This document shows positions 24,864 through 34,442 of a DNA stretch of 64,000 nt, piece by piece. The notes under the pieces were generated by a model. It searched no databases. It saw only the letters and a program-made list of their open reading frames with translations, and was not told where the DNA came from. The DNA comes from CAZGUG01 sp964625335 (GTDB lineage: Bacteria; Bacillota; Clostridia; Ch29), in the NCBI GenBank assembly GCA_964625335.1, contig CAZVBE010000003.1:1-64000 (forward strand), written 5' to 3'. A program made the position numbers and the translations under genes. How positions within the stretch are numbered: position 1 is the stretch's first letter; each line of letters begins with the position of its first letter.

Positions 24864-27329
24864 ATGAAGAAAATTCTAGCACTGGTACTTGCTCTTACAT
24901 TAGCGCTAGGTACATTCAGCTTCGCAGCCGCAGCGCCGGAAGACGTTGTGGGAACAGACTGTGAAAATGCTGTGGCAAGACTTGGCGCATTGGGCATCAT
25001 TGCCGGTTATCCGGACGGTACCTATAGGCCAGACCAGCCTGTTACAAGGGCAGAATTCGCTAAAATTATAGTAAGCGCCCTTGGAGTAGGCGAAGCGGCT
25101 CAATACGCTGCAGGCGCAACAAAGTTCCCCGATGTAGCCGCAGACCACTGGGCAACAGGCTACATTAACGTAGCAGTTGACGTTGGCGTTATCAACGGTT
25201 ATCCTGACGGGACCTTCCTGCCGGAAAACCAGGTAACCTTCGCCGAAGCTATCAAGATGATCGTGGCAGCCCTTGGTTACACTCCGAAAGCTGAAGCTAT
25301 GGGCGGTTATCCCGGCGGATACCTTGCAGTAGCTGCAGAAGAGGAAATCACCGACGGCGTTAACGTAGTAGGCACCCTGGCAGCAAACCGTGGCGCAATA
25401 GCCATGATGGTTGACAACTCCCTTGAAGTTGACTTAATGGAGCAGGTATCCTATGGCGACAAACCGACATGGGAAGTAAAAGAAGACAAATCACTCCTTA
25501 AGACTAAGCTTGGCGTTGCAGAAGTTGAGGGTGTTGTAGAAGAAATTTCAAAAGTAGCAAAACTCGCAGACAACAAATTCGTATTAGATAATGGTGTAAC
25601 ATATGAGCTGGTTATCGATGTAAACACCGAAAGCCTGTTCTTAAAAGAAGTTACAATACTGCACAAGGACAAGAAGGTTGTATGGGTTGACATCGATACC
25701 GCAGATGCAGACATAGTATTTGACACGGTAGTTATAGACAGTGACGATAATGATGGAGCACAAGTAGCACTGAAGGTTGCAGATAAAACCTATGCATGGA
25801 TTGATGACGATATTAAAGATGCAACCATCTATGTAAACTATGAAGAAAATGAAGCAACCGATGCAGCAGATTTGGAAGGCTTCTACGGCTACTTCATATT
25901 TGACGGCAAAGAAATAATATCTGCAAACCTGTTTGACTTTGAAGAAAAAGGTTTTGTAACAGCTGTGGATGATGACGAAATAGAGTATATAGACCTGTTT
26001 GACGCAGAAGAGCAGGTTCTTGACCTTGACGACTACGATGAAATATACGTATACAACAGTGACTTCACCGCAGCAGACCTTGACGACATCGATGAAGATT
26101 CGGTTATATTCTTCTGGGACAATGACGACGACGAGCTGTTTGTCATGGTGGTAAATGAAGTAGTAGCAGGCGAAGTTACAAGATTAAGGGACGACAGAGT
26201 AACAGTTGACGGTACAAACTACGTAAGGGCCAAAAACGGAGACGTAATCACAGCCGTTGTTTCGCTCAACGAAGGCGAAGACTTTGATGCCTGGGACGCA
26301 GCTTCGGACTATGACATAATAGACGAAGAAGTAAACCTCTATCTTGACCTTAACGGCCAGATTGCCGCACTGGTTACCGCTGCAGAGGCAACCAGCGAGA
26401 CACAGTACGGTATCTTAACCTGGTTCTATTCGGGAAGAAATGCCAGCATAGCCGTATTCACCAGCGAAGGTGAAGAGGTAGAGTACTACTTCGAAGAAAG
26501 CGTGGATGTAGCAGCAGTTGAGGACTATGAAACTGATGGCAATGATAATGAAACTGTCTGGGCCATCAAGTACAAGCTGAACAGCGACGGTGAAATAGCA
26601 GAGGGAAGCCTTGAAGTACTGAAGGAAGATACTGATGATGAAATAGCAGTATCAAAACTGGCAGACAGGAAGTACGTAGAAGGTGACGGTAACACTTACT
26701 TCATATCTTCCAGCACCGTGCTTATGAAAGCTCTTGACGACGATGAACTGGATCCGGAGCTTGTCAAATATGACACCTTAGTGGATATGGCATTTGCCAG
26801 CGATGTTGGAGATGCCTTGATATTCGGTGATCCTGACAAAAACGCCAAGATGATAGTATTTACGAATACAAACTTCACAGGCAGCAAGGACGATGTATAC
26901 TTTGCAGTAGTAACCGATAATCCATGGAAGGTTGGAACCAGCTGGTTCACAGAAATGGATGTATTCGGCGAAGGCAAAGCCGACTATAAATTATCTGCAT
27001 CAGACCAGTTTGGCGAAGGCGAACTTGCAGCATTCTACCTGGACAGCAGCGACAAGGTTAAGAAAGAAACTGATACAGATGTTGTTGTAACAATTACAGG
27101 CTATGTATACGAGCGGGACGGCAGCTACATTACCCTTGGTACCAGCGATCCGGGCGTAACATACAGAGTAGCAAGCGGCGCCGTACTGTACCAGCTTGAC
27201 GAGGACGATGACCTTGACGGAACCATCAGGCTGACAAGGATTAACGCTGGCGACTATATTGAATTCCTGTATGACGTAAAAGAGAAAGAAATAGTGGCAG
27301 CCATAGTAGACCAGAATGACGTTAATTAA
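24864..27329 (+). CDS. S-layer protein with three N-terminal SLH domains (paralogue 2)
   Basis: An 821-aa exported protein colinear with paralogue 1. The signal peptide MKKILALVLALTLALGTFSF and the three SLH domains are almost unchanged. The C-terminal acidic beta-rich region diverges and has small insertions (for example DSDDNDGAQ near residue 290). The signal peptide and first SLH domain are closest to paralogue 3, which suggests these two separated most recently (inference by eye). It has its own promoter, leader, GGAGG site and terminator. Confidence 0.92.
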   Translation: MKKILALVLALTLALGTFSFAAAAPEDVVGTDCENAVARLGALGIIAGYPDGTYRPDQPVTRAEFAKIIVSALGVGEAAQYAAGATKFPDVAADHWATGYINVAVDVGVINGYPDGTFLPENQVTFAEAIKMIVAALGYTPKAEAMGGYPGGYLAVAAEEEITDGVNVVGTLAANRGAIAMMVDNSLEVDLMEQVSYGDKPTWEVKEDKSLLKTKLGVAEVEGVVEEISKVAKLADNKFVLDNGVTYELVIDVNTESLFLKEVTILHKDKKVVWVDIDTADADIVFDTVVIDSDDNDGAQVALKVADKTYAWIDDDIKDATIYVNYEENEATDAADLEGFYGYFIFDGKEIISANLFDFEEKGFVTAVDDDEIEYIDLFDAEEQVLDLDDYDEIYVYNSDFTAADLDDIDEDSVIFFWDNDDDELFVMVVNEVVAGEVTRLRDDRVTVDGTNYVRAKNGDVITAVVSLNEGEDFDAWDAASDYDIIDEEVNLYLDLNGQIAALVTAAEATSETQYGILTWFYSGRNASIAVFTSEGEEVEYYFEESVDVAAVEDYETDGNDNETVWAIKYKLNSDGEIAEGSLEVLKEDTDDEIAVSKLADRKYVEGDGNTYFISSSTVLMKALDDDELDPELVKYDTLVDMAFASDVGDALIFGDPDKNAKMIVFTNTNFTGSKDDVYFAVVTDNPWKVGTSWFTEMDVFGEGKADYKLSASDQFGEGELAAFYLDSSDKVKKETDTDVVVTITGYVYERDGSYITLGTSDPGVTYRVASGAVLYQLDEDDDLDGTIRLTRINAGDYIEFLYDVKEKEIVAAIVDQNDVN

Positions 27330-27340
27330 GTAAAATAATA

Positions 27341-27377
27341 AAAAAGTGCTAACCCTCGCGGTTAGCACTTTTTTTAT
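27341..27377 (+). terminator. Terminator of S-layer gene 2
   Basis: An aaaaagtgctaacc / ggttagcacttttt stem followed by a long T run. Confidence 0.92.
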
Positions 27378-27407
27378 TACAAGCACATTACAATATCCTG
27401 CCATTTG

Positions 27408-27436
27408 TTGACCTGAAAAACCGCCAGTGCTATAAT
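27408..27436 (+). promoter_or_regulatory. S-layer promoter 3
   Basis: -35 TTGACC, 17-bp spacer, extended -10 tgcTATAAT. The leader is short (about 73 nt). It keeps the 5' hairpin with the aagtatatacct loop but lacks the three-way-junction module of genes 1 and 2. Confidence 0.92.
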
Positions 27437-27515
27437 TACGGTATAATACGGGGGAAGTATATACCTTTCCTGCATATTGAAGGCAAAATCTAAACAAAAA
27501 GGAGGAAAATAAAGC

Positions 27516-29951
27516 ATGAAGAAAATTCTAGCACTGGTACTTGCTCTTACATTAGCGCTGGGTACCTTCAGCTTCGCAGCTGCAGCGCCTGAAGACGTTG
27601 TGGGAACCGACTGTGAAAATGCAGTGGCAAGACTTGGCGCATTGGGCATCATTGCCGGTTACCCGGACGGTACCTATAGACCAGACCAGCCTGTTACAAG
27701 GGCGGAGTTCGCCAAGATTATAGTGACTGCCCTTGGGGTAGGCGAAGCTGCCGAGTATGCCGCAGGCGCAACCAAGTTTAGCGATGTACCCGCAGACCAC
27801 TGGGCAACAGGCTACATAAACGTGGCAGTAGACGTTGGCGTAATAGCCGGTTATCCGGACGGGACCTTCCAGCCTGAAAACCAGGTAACCTTCGCAGAAG
27901 CCATTAAGATGATAGTGGCAGCCCTTGGTTATACCCCCAAGGCTGAAGCTATGGGCGGCTATCCCGGCGGATACCTTGCAGTGGCAGCAGAGGAGGAAAT
28001 CACCGACGGTGTGAACGTGGTAGGCACTCTGTCGGCAAACCGCGGCGCTGTAGCCATGATGGTTGACAACTCCCTTGATGTTGACTTAATGGAGCAAAAA
28101 TCCTTCGGTGACGACCCCACATGGGAAGTTAATGAGAACAAGACACTCCTTAAGACTAAACTGGGTGTTGTAGAAGTCGAGGGTTTGGTAACCGGTATTT
28201 CCAGGACAGAAAAGCTTGCCGAGAACAAATTCAAATTGGATTACGACACAACCTATGAACTGGTTATCGATGTAAACACCGAAAGCCTGTTCTTAAAAGA
28301 AGTTACAATACTTCACAAGGACAAGAAGGTTGTATGGGTTGATATTGATACCGCAGATGCCGACATAGTGTTTGACACTATAGAGAGTATAGACGGAAGC
28401 ACATACAAACTTAAAGTAGCCGATAAAGAGTACGATTCAATTCTATACCCAAGCTTTTACATAAACTATGAAGGCGATGTGCCTCCGGAACCGGGCGATT
28501 ACGGTTACTTCATCTTTGACGGTAAAGAAATAACAAATGCAGTTCTGTTCAGATTTGAAGACAAAGGTTTTGTAACAGCTGTGGCAGATGACGAAATAGA
28601 GTATATAGACCTGTACGATGCACAGGAGCAGGTATTAGAGCTTGACGACTACGATGAAATATACGTATACAACAGTGACTTCACCGCAGCAGACCTTGAA
28701 GACATCGATGAGGATTCGGTTATATTCTACTGGGATAATGAAGACGATGAGCTCTTTATCATGGTGGTAAATGAAGCGGTAGAGGGCGAAGTTACAAGGT
28801 TAAGGGCCGACAGGGTAACAATTGACGGTACAAACTACGTAAGGGCTGAGGACGAATCCGTTGCTTCGCTGAACGAAGGCGAAGACTTCGACATTTGGGC
28901 AGAAGCCTCAATCGAAGACGTATTGGATGAAGAGGTTGTACTGTATCTTGACCTGAACGGTGAAATCGCGGCATTGGTTACTACCGCCAAGGCAACCAGC
29001 GATACACTCTACGGTATATTGACCTGGTACTATGAAGGCAGAGATCCGAAAATTGCCGTATACACCAGCGAGGGTGAAGAGGTAGAGTATTACTTTGAAG
29101 ACAGTGTGGATGCAGAGAAAGTTGAGGACTATGAATTTGGTGACGGCATCGGTGTTTGGGCCATTAAGTACAAGCTGAACAGCGACGGTGAAATAGCAGA
29201 GGAAAGCCTTGAAGTACTGAAAGAACTTAATAGTCCGGAAAACGAAAGCATAGTAGTAACAAAAGAAGCAGACAGGAAGTATGTGGTTGACGATGATACA
29301 GACGACATATACTTCATAACTTCCAGTACTGTTCTTATGAAAGCGCTGGACGACGGTGACTTGGATCCGGAGCTTATCGATTATGACACCTTAGTGGATA
29401 TGGCATTTGGCAGCGATGTCGGAAGTGCCTTAATATTCGGTGATCCTGACAAAAACGCCAAGATGATAGTATTTACGAATACAGACTTCGAAGGCAGCAA
29501 GGACGATGTATACTTTGCAGTAGTAACCGATAATCCGTGGAAGGTTGGAAGCAACTGGTTCACAGAAATGGATGTATTCGGCGAAGGCAAAGACGACTAT
29601 AAGATTGACATAGACGACGGCTTTGGCGAAGGCGACCTTGTAGCATTTAAGCTGGACAGCAGCGACAAGGTTAAGGAAGAAACTGATACAGATGTAGTCG
29701 AAACAATTACAGGCACAGTATACGAGCGGGACGGAAACTACATTACTCTGGACGATAGTGGCGAACCGGGCGTAACATACAAAGTAGCAAGCGGCGCCGT
29801 ATTGTACCAGCTTGATGAGGATGATGACCTTGACGGAACCATCAGACTGACAAGAATCAACAAAGGCGACTATATTAAATTCCTGTATGATGTAAAAGAG
29901 AAAGAGGTAGTGGCGGCTATAGTAGATCAGTATTCGTTGCCGGATGCATAG
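27516..29951 (+). CDS. S-layer protein with three N-terminal SLH domains (paralogue 3)
   Basis: An 811-aa exported protein. Its signal peptide and first SLH domain are nearly identical to paralogue 2, whereas the second SLH domain (YPDGTFQPENQ) matches paralogue 1. That mosaic suggests recombination between copies. The acidic C-terminal region is colinear with the other paralogues (YDAQEQVLELDDYDEIYVY, DEDDDLDGTIRLTRI). The gene has its own promoter, GGAGG site and terminator. Role as for paralogue 1: surface-lattice subunit held to the wall by SLH domains. Confidence 0.92.
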   Translation: MKKILALVLALTLALGTFSFAAAAPEDVVGTDCENAVARLGALGIIAGYPDGTYRPDQPVTRAEFAKIIVTALGVGEAAEYAAGATKFSDVPADHWATGYINVAVDVGVIAGYPDGTFQPENQVTFAEAIKMIVAALGYTPKAEAMGGYPGGYLAVAAEEEITDGVNVVGTLSANRGAVAMMVDNSLDVDLMEQKSFGDDPTWEVNENKTLLKTKLGVVEVEGLVTGISRTEKLAENKFKLDYDTTYELVIDVNTESLFLKEVTILHKDKKVVWVDIDTADADIVFDTIESIDGSTYKLKVADKEYDSILYPSFYINYEGDVPPEPGDYGYFIFDGKEITNAVLFRFEDKGFVTAVADDEIEYIDLYDAQEQVLELDDYDEIYVYNSDFTAADLEDIDEDSVIFYWDNEDDELFIMVVNEAVEGEVTRLRADRVTIDGTNYVRAEDESVASLNEGEDFDIWAEASIEDVLDEEVVLYLDLNGEIAALVTTAKATSDTLYGILTWYYEGRDPKIAVYTSEGEEVEYYFEDSVDAEKVEDYEFGDGIGVWAIKYKLNSDGEIAEESLEVLKELNSPENESIVVTKEADRKYVVDDDTDDIYFITSSTVLMKALDDGDLDPELIDYDTLVDMAFGSDVGSALIFGDPDKNAKMIVFTNTDFEGSKDDVYFAVVTDNPWKVGSNWFTEMDVFGEGKDDYKIDIDDGFGEGDLVAFKLDSSDKVKEETDTDVVETITGTVYERDGNYITLDDSGEPGVTYKVASGAVLYQLDEDDDLDGTIRLTRINKGDYIKFLYDVKEKEVVAAIVDQYSLPDA

Positions 29952-29962
29952 AATGAACTGAA

Positions 29963-29999
29963 GAAAAAGAGCTAACCTTTGCGGTTAGCTCTTTTTTTA
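29963..29999 (+). terminator. Terminator of S-layer gene 3
   Basis: An aaaaagagctaacc / ggttagctcttttt stem followed by a T run. Confidence 0.92.
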
Positions 30000-30041
30000 T
30001 TACAGCCATATTACATTTATATTTCAATATCCTGCCAATTA

Positions 30042-30070
30042 TTGACCCTTCAAATCTCCGGTGCTATAAT
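30042..30070 (+). promoter_or_regulatory. S-layer promoter 4
   Basis: -35 TTGACC, 17-bp spacer, extended -10 tgcTATAAT. The short leader (about 76 nt) begins with an atgcagagg-type hairpin that keeps the aagtttgtacct loop. Confidence 0.92.
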
Positions 30071-30152
30071 CTCAGTAGAATGCAGAAGGAAGTTTGTACC
30101 TCCTCTGCATATTAAAAGCATAATAAAATATTAAAAAGGAGGAAAATAAAGC

Positions 30153-32687
30153 ATGAAGAAAATTCTAGCACTGGTACTTGCACTTACATTAGTGCTAGGC
30201 ACATTCAGCTTCGCAGCCGCAGCGCCGAAAGACGTTGCGGGAACCGACTGTGAAGAAGCTGTGGCAAGACTTGGCGCCCTTGGCATCATTGTCGGTTACC
30301 CGGACGGTACCTTCAGACCTGACCAGCCTGTCACAAGGGCAGAGTTCTCAAAGATTATAGTAGCCGCCCTTGGCATAGGCGAAGCGGCTCAATACGCTGC
30401 AGGAGTAACAAGGTTCCCCGATGTAGCCGCAGACCATTGGGCATCCGGTTACATCAACGTAGCGGTTGACGTCGGTGTAATAGTCGGTTATCCGGACGGC
30501 ACATTCCTGCCCGAAAACCAGGTAACCTACGCAGAAGCTATAAAGATGATAGTGGCAGCCCTGGGTTATACCCCCAAGGCTGAAGCTCTGGGCGGGTATC
30601 CCGGCGGATATCTTGCAGTGGCAGCAGAAGAGGGAATCACCGACGGCGTGAATGTGATAGGCAGCCTGTCAGCCAACCGCGGCGCAATAGCCATGATGGT
30701 TGACAACTCACTTGAAGTTGACTTAATGGAGCAGGTATCCTATGGTGACAGCCCGAGATGGGAAACTGTAGACAAAACCCTTCTAAAGAATAAACTGGGC
30801 GTTGAAGAAGTAGAGGGTGTTGTTACTGCTATTTCAAAAACAGCAAAACTCGACGAAAACGAGTTTGAATTAGACGATGATGAAATATACGAAATGGCTA
30901 TTGACATAAACACCGAGAGCCTTTTCTTAAAAGAAGTTAAAATACTGCACAAAAACGAAAAAGTTGTATGGGTAAATGTAGAAACTTCCGAAAAAGATAT
31001 AGTATTTGATACGGTAATAACAGGCGGAGACAATGACGACGAACAGGTAGAACTCAAAGTTGCGGATAAAACCTACGCATGGCTCGATGACGATATCAGA
31101 TATGCAACAATCTATATAAACTATGAAGAATATACCGGCAGCGGCAAAACTGCAAGAGATTTGGAAGGTATGTACGGCTACTTCATCTTTGACGGTAAGG
31201 AAATAATGGCTGCAAACCTGTTTGATTTTGAAGACGGAGACAGGGGCTTTGTAACAGATGTGTACAGAGATGAAATAGAGTATATTGACCTCTACCAAGC
31301 GGAAGAACAGCTCCTGGTACTTGACGACTATGATGAAGTATACGTATACAACAAGGATTTCACCAGAGCAGACCTTGACGACATCGATGAAGATACAGTA
31401 ATATTCTACTGGGAAAATGACGATGATGAGCTGTTTGTCATGGTAGTAAATGAAACAGTAGAAGGCGAAGTTACAAGGCTAAGGGCCAACAGGGTAACAA
31501 TTGACGGTACCAATTATGACACCACTGCAGAAGCATCTATCATATCAGTAAACGAAGGCAAAGACTTTGAAAAGCTGGATGATGTAACTGACTTCGATAT
31601 AATGGATGAAGACGTCGTGCTCTATCTTGACCTGAACGGCGAAATTGCAGCACTTGTTACCGATGCCAAGGCAACCAGCGATTCATTATATGGTATAGCA
31701 ACATGGATCTATACCGGAAGAAGCCCGAGCATTGCCGTATTTACAACTGAAGAAAAAGAGGTAGAGTATTACTTCGAGGAAAGAACGGATGCGGTTGTTT
31801 TTATCGATGATTATCCAAACGATAATGAAACTGTCTGGGCAATAAAATACAAGCTGAACAGCGACAGAGAAATAGCGGATGGAAGCATTGAGATTATAGC
31901 TGCTATTGATGATGGCGGGTTTGAATTTGATTTTGATTACCCCGATGGCAAAGTGGATGGAACTGTGACTACGGTGAGAAAAAGTGCCGACAGGAAATAT
32001 GTAGAGGGTAACGGCAGGACTTACTATATAGGCACCGATACAGTAATAATGAAAGCTCTGGACGACGGTGAGCTGGACCCCGAGGTTATCGACTACGATA
32101 CACTGGTAGACATGGCCATTGCCACTTCGGTAGGAGAAGCTATAATATTCGGTGAACCGGGCAGGACAGCAAAGATGATAGTATTCCTGAATGAAAACTT
32201 TGAAGGCAGAAAAGACGATGTATACTTCGGCGTAGTCACCGATGCTCCGTGGAAGGTTGGAAGCGATTGGTTCGTTGAAATGGATATATTCGGCGAAGGC
32301 AAAGACGAGTATAAACTGAAAGCTTCGAATCAGGTTAAAGAAGGAGAGCTTATTGCATTCTATCTTGACAACAGCGACAAAGTTAACGATACCGTATGCG
32401 GCATAGTGTATCAGAACAGCACCGATGCAAGAATAATAGTCGGTACGGTATACGGCAGAGACGGCAGCTATATTGAACTGGGTAATGCCGGCTCAAATAG
32501 CGGGGATTACAGAGTGGCAAGCGGCGCCGTATTGTACCAGCTTGACGGGGATGAGCTTAATCTTAACAAATATGACCTTGACGGGACAATAAGGCTGACC
32601 AGAATTAGAGAAGGCGACAAAATTGCGCTCCTGTATGACCTGAAAGAAAAAGAAGTAGTGGCAGCTATAGTTGCGCCTAAGGAATAA
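30153..32687 (+). CDS. S-layer protein with three N-terminal SLH domains (paralogue 4)
   Basis: An 844-aa exported protein, the longest copy. The signal peptide and three SLH domains are conserved with substitutions (YPDGTFRPDQPVTRAEFSK, VTYAEAIK). The acidic region carries insertions absent from paralogues 1-3, including a segment near residue 590 (DDGGFEFDFDYPDGKVDG). Part of that insertion is mirrored in paralogue 5 (GEVHGTVDVVAKAADR), linking copies 4 and 5. It has its own promoter, GGAGG site and terminator. Confidence 0.92.
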   Translation: MKKILALVLALTLVLGTFSFAAAAPKDVAGTDCEEAVARLGALGIIVGYPDGTFRPDQPVTRAEFSKIIVAALGIGEAAQYAAGVTRFPDVAADHWASGYINVAVDVGVIVGYPDGTFLPENQVTYAEAIKMIVAALGYTPKAEALGGYPGGYLAVAAEEGITDGVNVIGSLSANRGAIAMMVDNSLEVDLMEQVSYGDSPRWETVDKTLLKNKLGVEEVEGVVTAISKTAKLDENEFELDDDEIYEMAIDINTESLFLKEVKILHKNEKVVWVNVETSEKDIVFDTVITGGDNDDEQVELKVADKTYAWLDDDIRYATIYINYEEYTGSGKTARDLEGMYGYFIFDGKEIMAANLFDFEDGDRGFVTDVYRDEIEYIDLYQAEEQLLVLDDYDEVYVYNKDFTRADLDDIDEDTVIFYWENDDDELFVMVVNETVEGEVTRLRANRVTIDGTNYDTTAEASIISVNEGKDFEKLDDVTDFDIMDEDVVLYLDLNGEIAALVTDAKATSDSLYGIATWIYTGRSPSIAVFTTEEKEVEYYFEERTDAVVFIDDYPNDNETVWAIKYKLNSDREIADGSIEIIAAIDDGGFEFDFDYPDGKVDGTVTTVRKSADRKYVEGNGRTYYIGTDTVIMKALDDGELDPEVIDYDTLVDMAIATSVGEAIIFGEPGRTAKMIVFLNENFEGRKDDVYFGVVTDAPWKVGSDWFVEMDIFGEGKDEYKLKASNQVKEGELIAFYLDNSDKVNDTVCGIVYQNSTDARIIVGTVYGRDGSYIELGNAGSNSGDYRVASGAVLYQLDGDELNLNKYDLDGTIRLTRIREGDKIALLYDLKEKEVVAAIVAPKE

Positions 32688-32714
32688 GTAAAACTAAAGA
32701 AGACTAAAACAAAA

Positions 32715-32752
32715 TAATAAGGGCTAACCTCTCGCGGTTAGCTCTTATTATT
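32715..32752 (+). terminator. Terminator of S-layer gene 4
   Basis: A gggctaacc / ggttagctc stem with a ttattattatt tail. It directly abuts the -35 box of promoter 5. Confidence 0.85.
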
Positions 32753-32753
32753 A

Positions 32754-32782
32754 TTGACCTCAATAACGGCCGGTGCTATAAT
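32754..32782 (+). promoter_or_regulatory. S-layer promoter 5
   Basis: -35 TTGACC, 17-bp spacer, extended -10 tgcTATAAT, two bases after the previous terminator. Confidence 0.92.
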
Positions 32783-32887
32783 CACAGTATAATATGGGGA
32801 GCATGTGTTTTCTTTGTATATTATAGGAAGCACGGGGAATTATCGCAATAATAGTTTGCAACCAAAACAAAAGGAGGACAACAGAGC

Positions 32888-34330
32888 ATGAAGAAAATTC
32901 TGGCACTGGTTCTTGCCCTGGCTATGGCGCTTGGTACATTCAGTATCGCAGCAGCAGCGCCGGGAGATGAAACAGAGTACATACCTATAAAGGTAGAAGG
33001 CAAAATAACAAGGCTGAGGGACGACAGCGTAACAATAGACGGCAAAAACTACGTGGTAGCCGACGGTGCAGCCATTGTGTCGCTGAACGAAGGTAAAGAC
33101 TTTGAAAAGCTGAATAACGTAACCGGCTATGACGTAATGAACGAAGAGGTTGTACTGTATCTTGACCTTAAGGGTGAAATCGCAGTGATGGCAGCATCCG
33201 CAAAGGCAACCGGCGACGATATGTATGGTATAGTAACCTGGTACTATGAAGGCAGGAATCCAAGCGTATCGATATTCACCAGCGAAGGCGAAGAGGTGGA
33301 GTACTACTTCGAGAAAAGAGCAGACGCAATAGGAGTTTTTGAAGGATTAGATAATGAATACCCAAATGATAATGTAACTGTTTGGGCTATAAAATACGAG
33401 CTTAACAGCGACGGTGAAATAGCAAAAAACAGTGTTGAAGCAATAATTCCCCGTGACGGGGGATGGGCGGCGTACTCGGCACGGGGAGAAGTGCATGGTA
33501 CTGTGGATGTGGTAGCAAAAGCTGCAGACAGAAGGTATCTGGAGGTGACCGCCGGATTTAATGAAGGCGACATATACCATATAGGCGCTGACACCGTTAT
33601 TATGAAAGCGCTGGAGGGCACCTTCGACGAAGAAGAAGGTTATGTAGACGTTGAACTGGACCCGGAGGTTACCGGCTATGATACCCTGGTAGATATGAGC
33701 TTTGACAGCGAAGCAGGCTACGCTATCATATTTGGCGAAGCGGACAAAACCGCGGAGATGATAGTATTCCTGGATCCCGGATTTACTGGCAGCAGGGACG
33801 ACGTATACTTCGGCATAGTAACCGATGCTCCATGGAAGGTAGGAGATGACTGGTTCGCAGAAACGGATGTATTCGGTGAGGGCATAGGCGATTACAAAGT
33901 TGATGAAGGGGACGTTGGCGAAGGTGACCTTGTAGCCTTCTGCTTAGATAACAGCGATAAAGTCAAAATCGTTGCAAGATTGGAAAACGATATACTAAAT
34001 GAAGGTTATTTAGATGAAGATTTCACAGAAAAAGTTGCTCTTGCAGCCGGAAATGTATATGAAAGGGAAGGTAGTTTCATTGCTCTGAATAATATTTATT
34101 ACTTGGATGATATGGTTGAGGAAGAGGAGACCGAAATATTCAAGGTGGCAGACGGCGCTGTGCTGTATCAGATAAAGTTAAATGATGAATTTGATCCTAC
34201 CGGATACGACCTTGACGGGACAACCAGACTGACAAGAATAAACGAAGGATTTAGAATCGTGTTCCTTATGGACATGGAAGAAAAAGAGATAACAGCAGGG
34301 CTGGTATTGGATAATCCTGAAAGAAGATAG
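32888..34330 (+). CDS. Exported S-layer paralogue lacking SLH domains (paralogue 5)
   Basis: 480 aa. The signal peptide MKKILALVLALAMALGTFSI matches paralogue 1 and is followed after about 12 residues by sequence equivalent to roughly residue 430 onward of the full-length copies (VEGKITRLRDDSVTIDGKNY). The three SLH domains and about 200 residues of the acidic region are therefore missing in one in-frame deletion or fusion. The C-terminal half is intact and ends like the others (YDLDGTTRLTRINEG). Promoter, GGAGG site and terminator are preserved, so it is probably expressed and secreted, but it cannot bind the wall through SLH domains. It may associate with the other subunits or be released (inference). 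Confidence 0.9.
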   Translation: MKKILALVLALAMALGTFSIAAAAPGDETEYIPIKVEGKITRLRDDSVTIDGKNYVVADGAAIVSLNEGKDFEKLNNVTGYDVMNEEVVLYLDLKGEIAVMAASAKATGDDMYGIVTWYYEGRNPSVSIFTSEGEEVEYYFEKRADAIGVFEGLDNEYPNDNVTVWAIKYELNSDGEIAKNSVEAIIPRDGGWAAYSARGEVHGTVDVVAKAADRRYLEVTAGFNEGDIYHIGADTVIMKALEGTFDEEEGYVDVELDPEVTGYDTLVDMSFDSEAGYAIIFGEADKTAEMIVFLDPGFTGSRDDVYFGIVTDAPWKVGDDWFAETDVFGEGIGDYKVDEGDVGEGDLVAFCLDNSDKVKIVARLENDILNEGYLDEDFTEKVALAAGNVYEREGSFIALNNIYYLDDMVEEEETEIFKVADGAVLYQIKLNDEFDPTGYDLDGTTRLTRINEGFRIVFLMDMEEKEITAGLVLDNPERR

Positions 34331-34360
34331 GATAAATAAAACATAATAACATCAAATGGA

Positions 34361-34392
34361 AATCCCTATTTTAAAAGGGATTTTTGTTTTTA
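34361..34392 (+). terminator. Terminator of the S-layer array
   Basis: aaatccct pairs with agggattt across attttaa, followed by ttgttttta. Its sequence is unlike the four gctaacc terminators. Confidence 0.8.
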
Positions 34393-34442
34393 TGTAGAAA
34401 TTCTTATGGTGGATGTTGAACTTCCCCGAAAGGAGCCTTATT

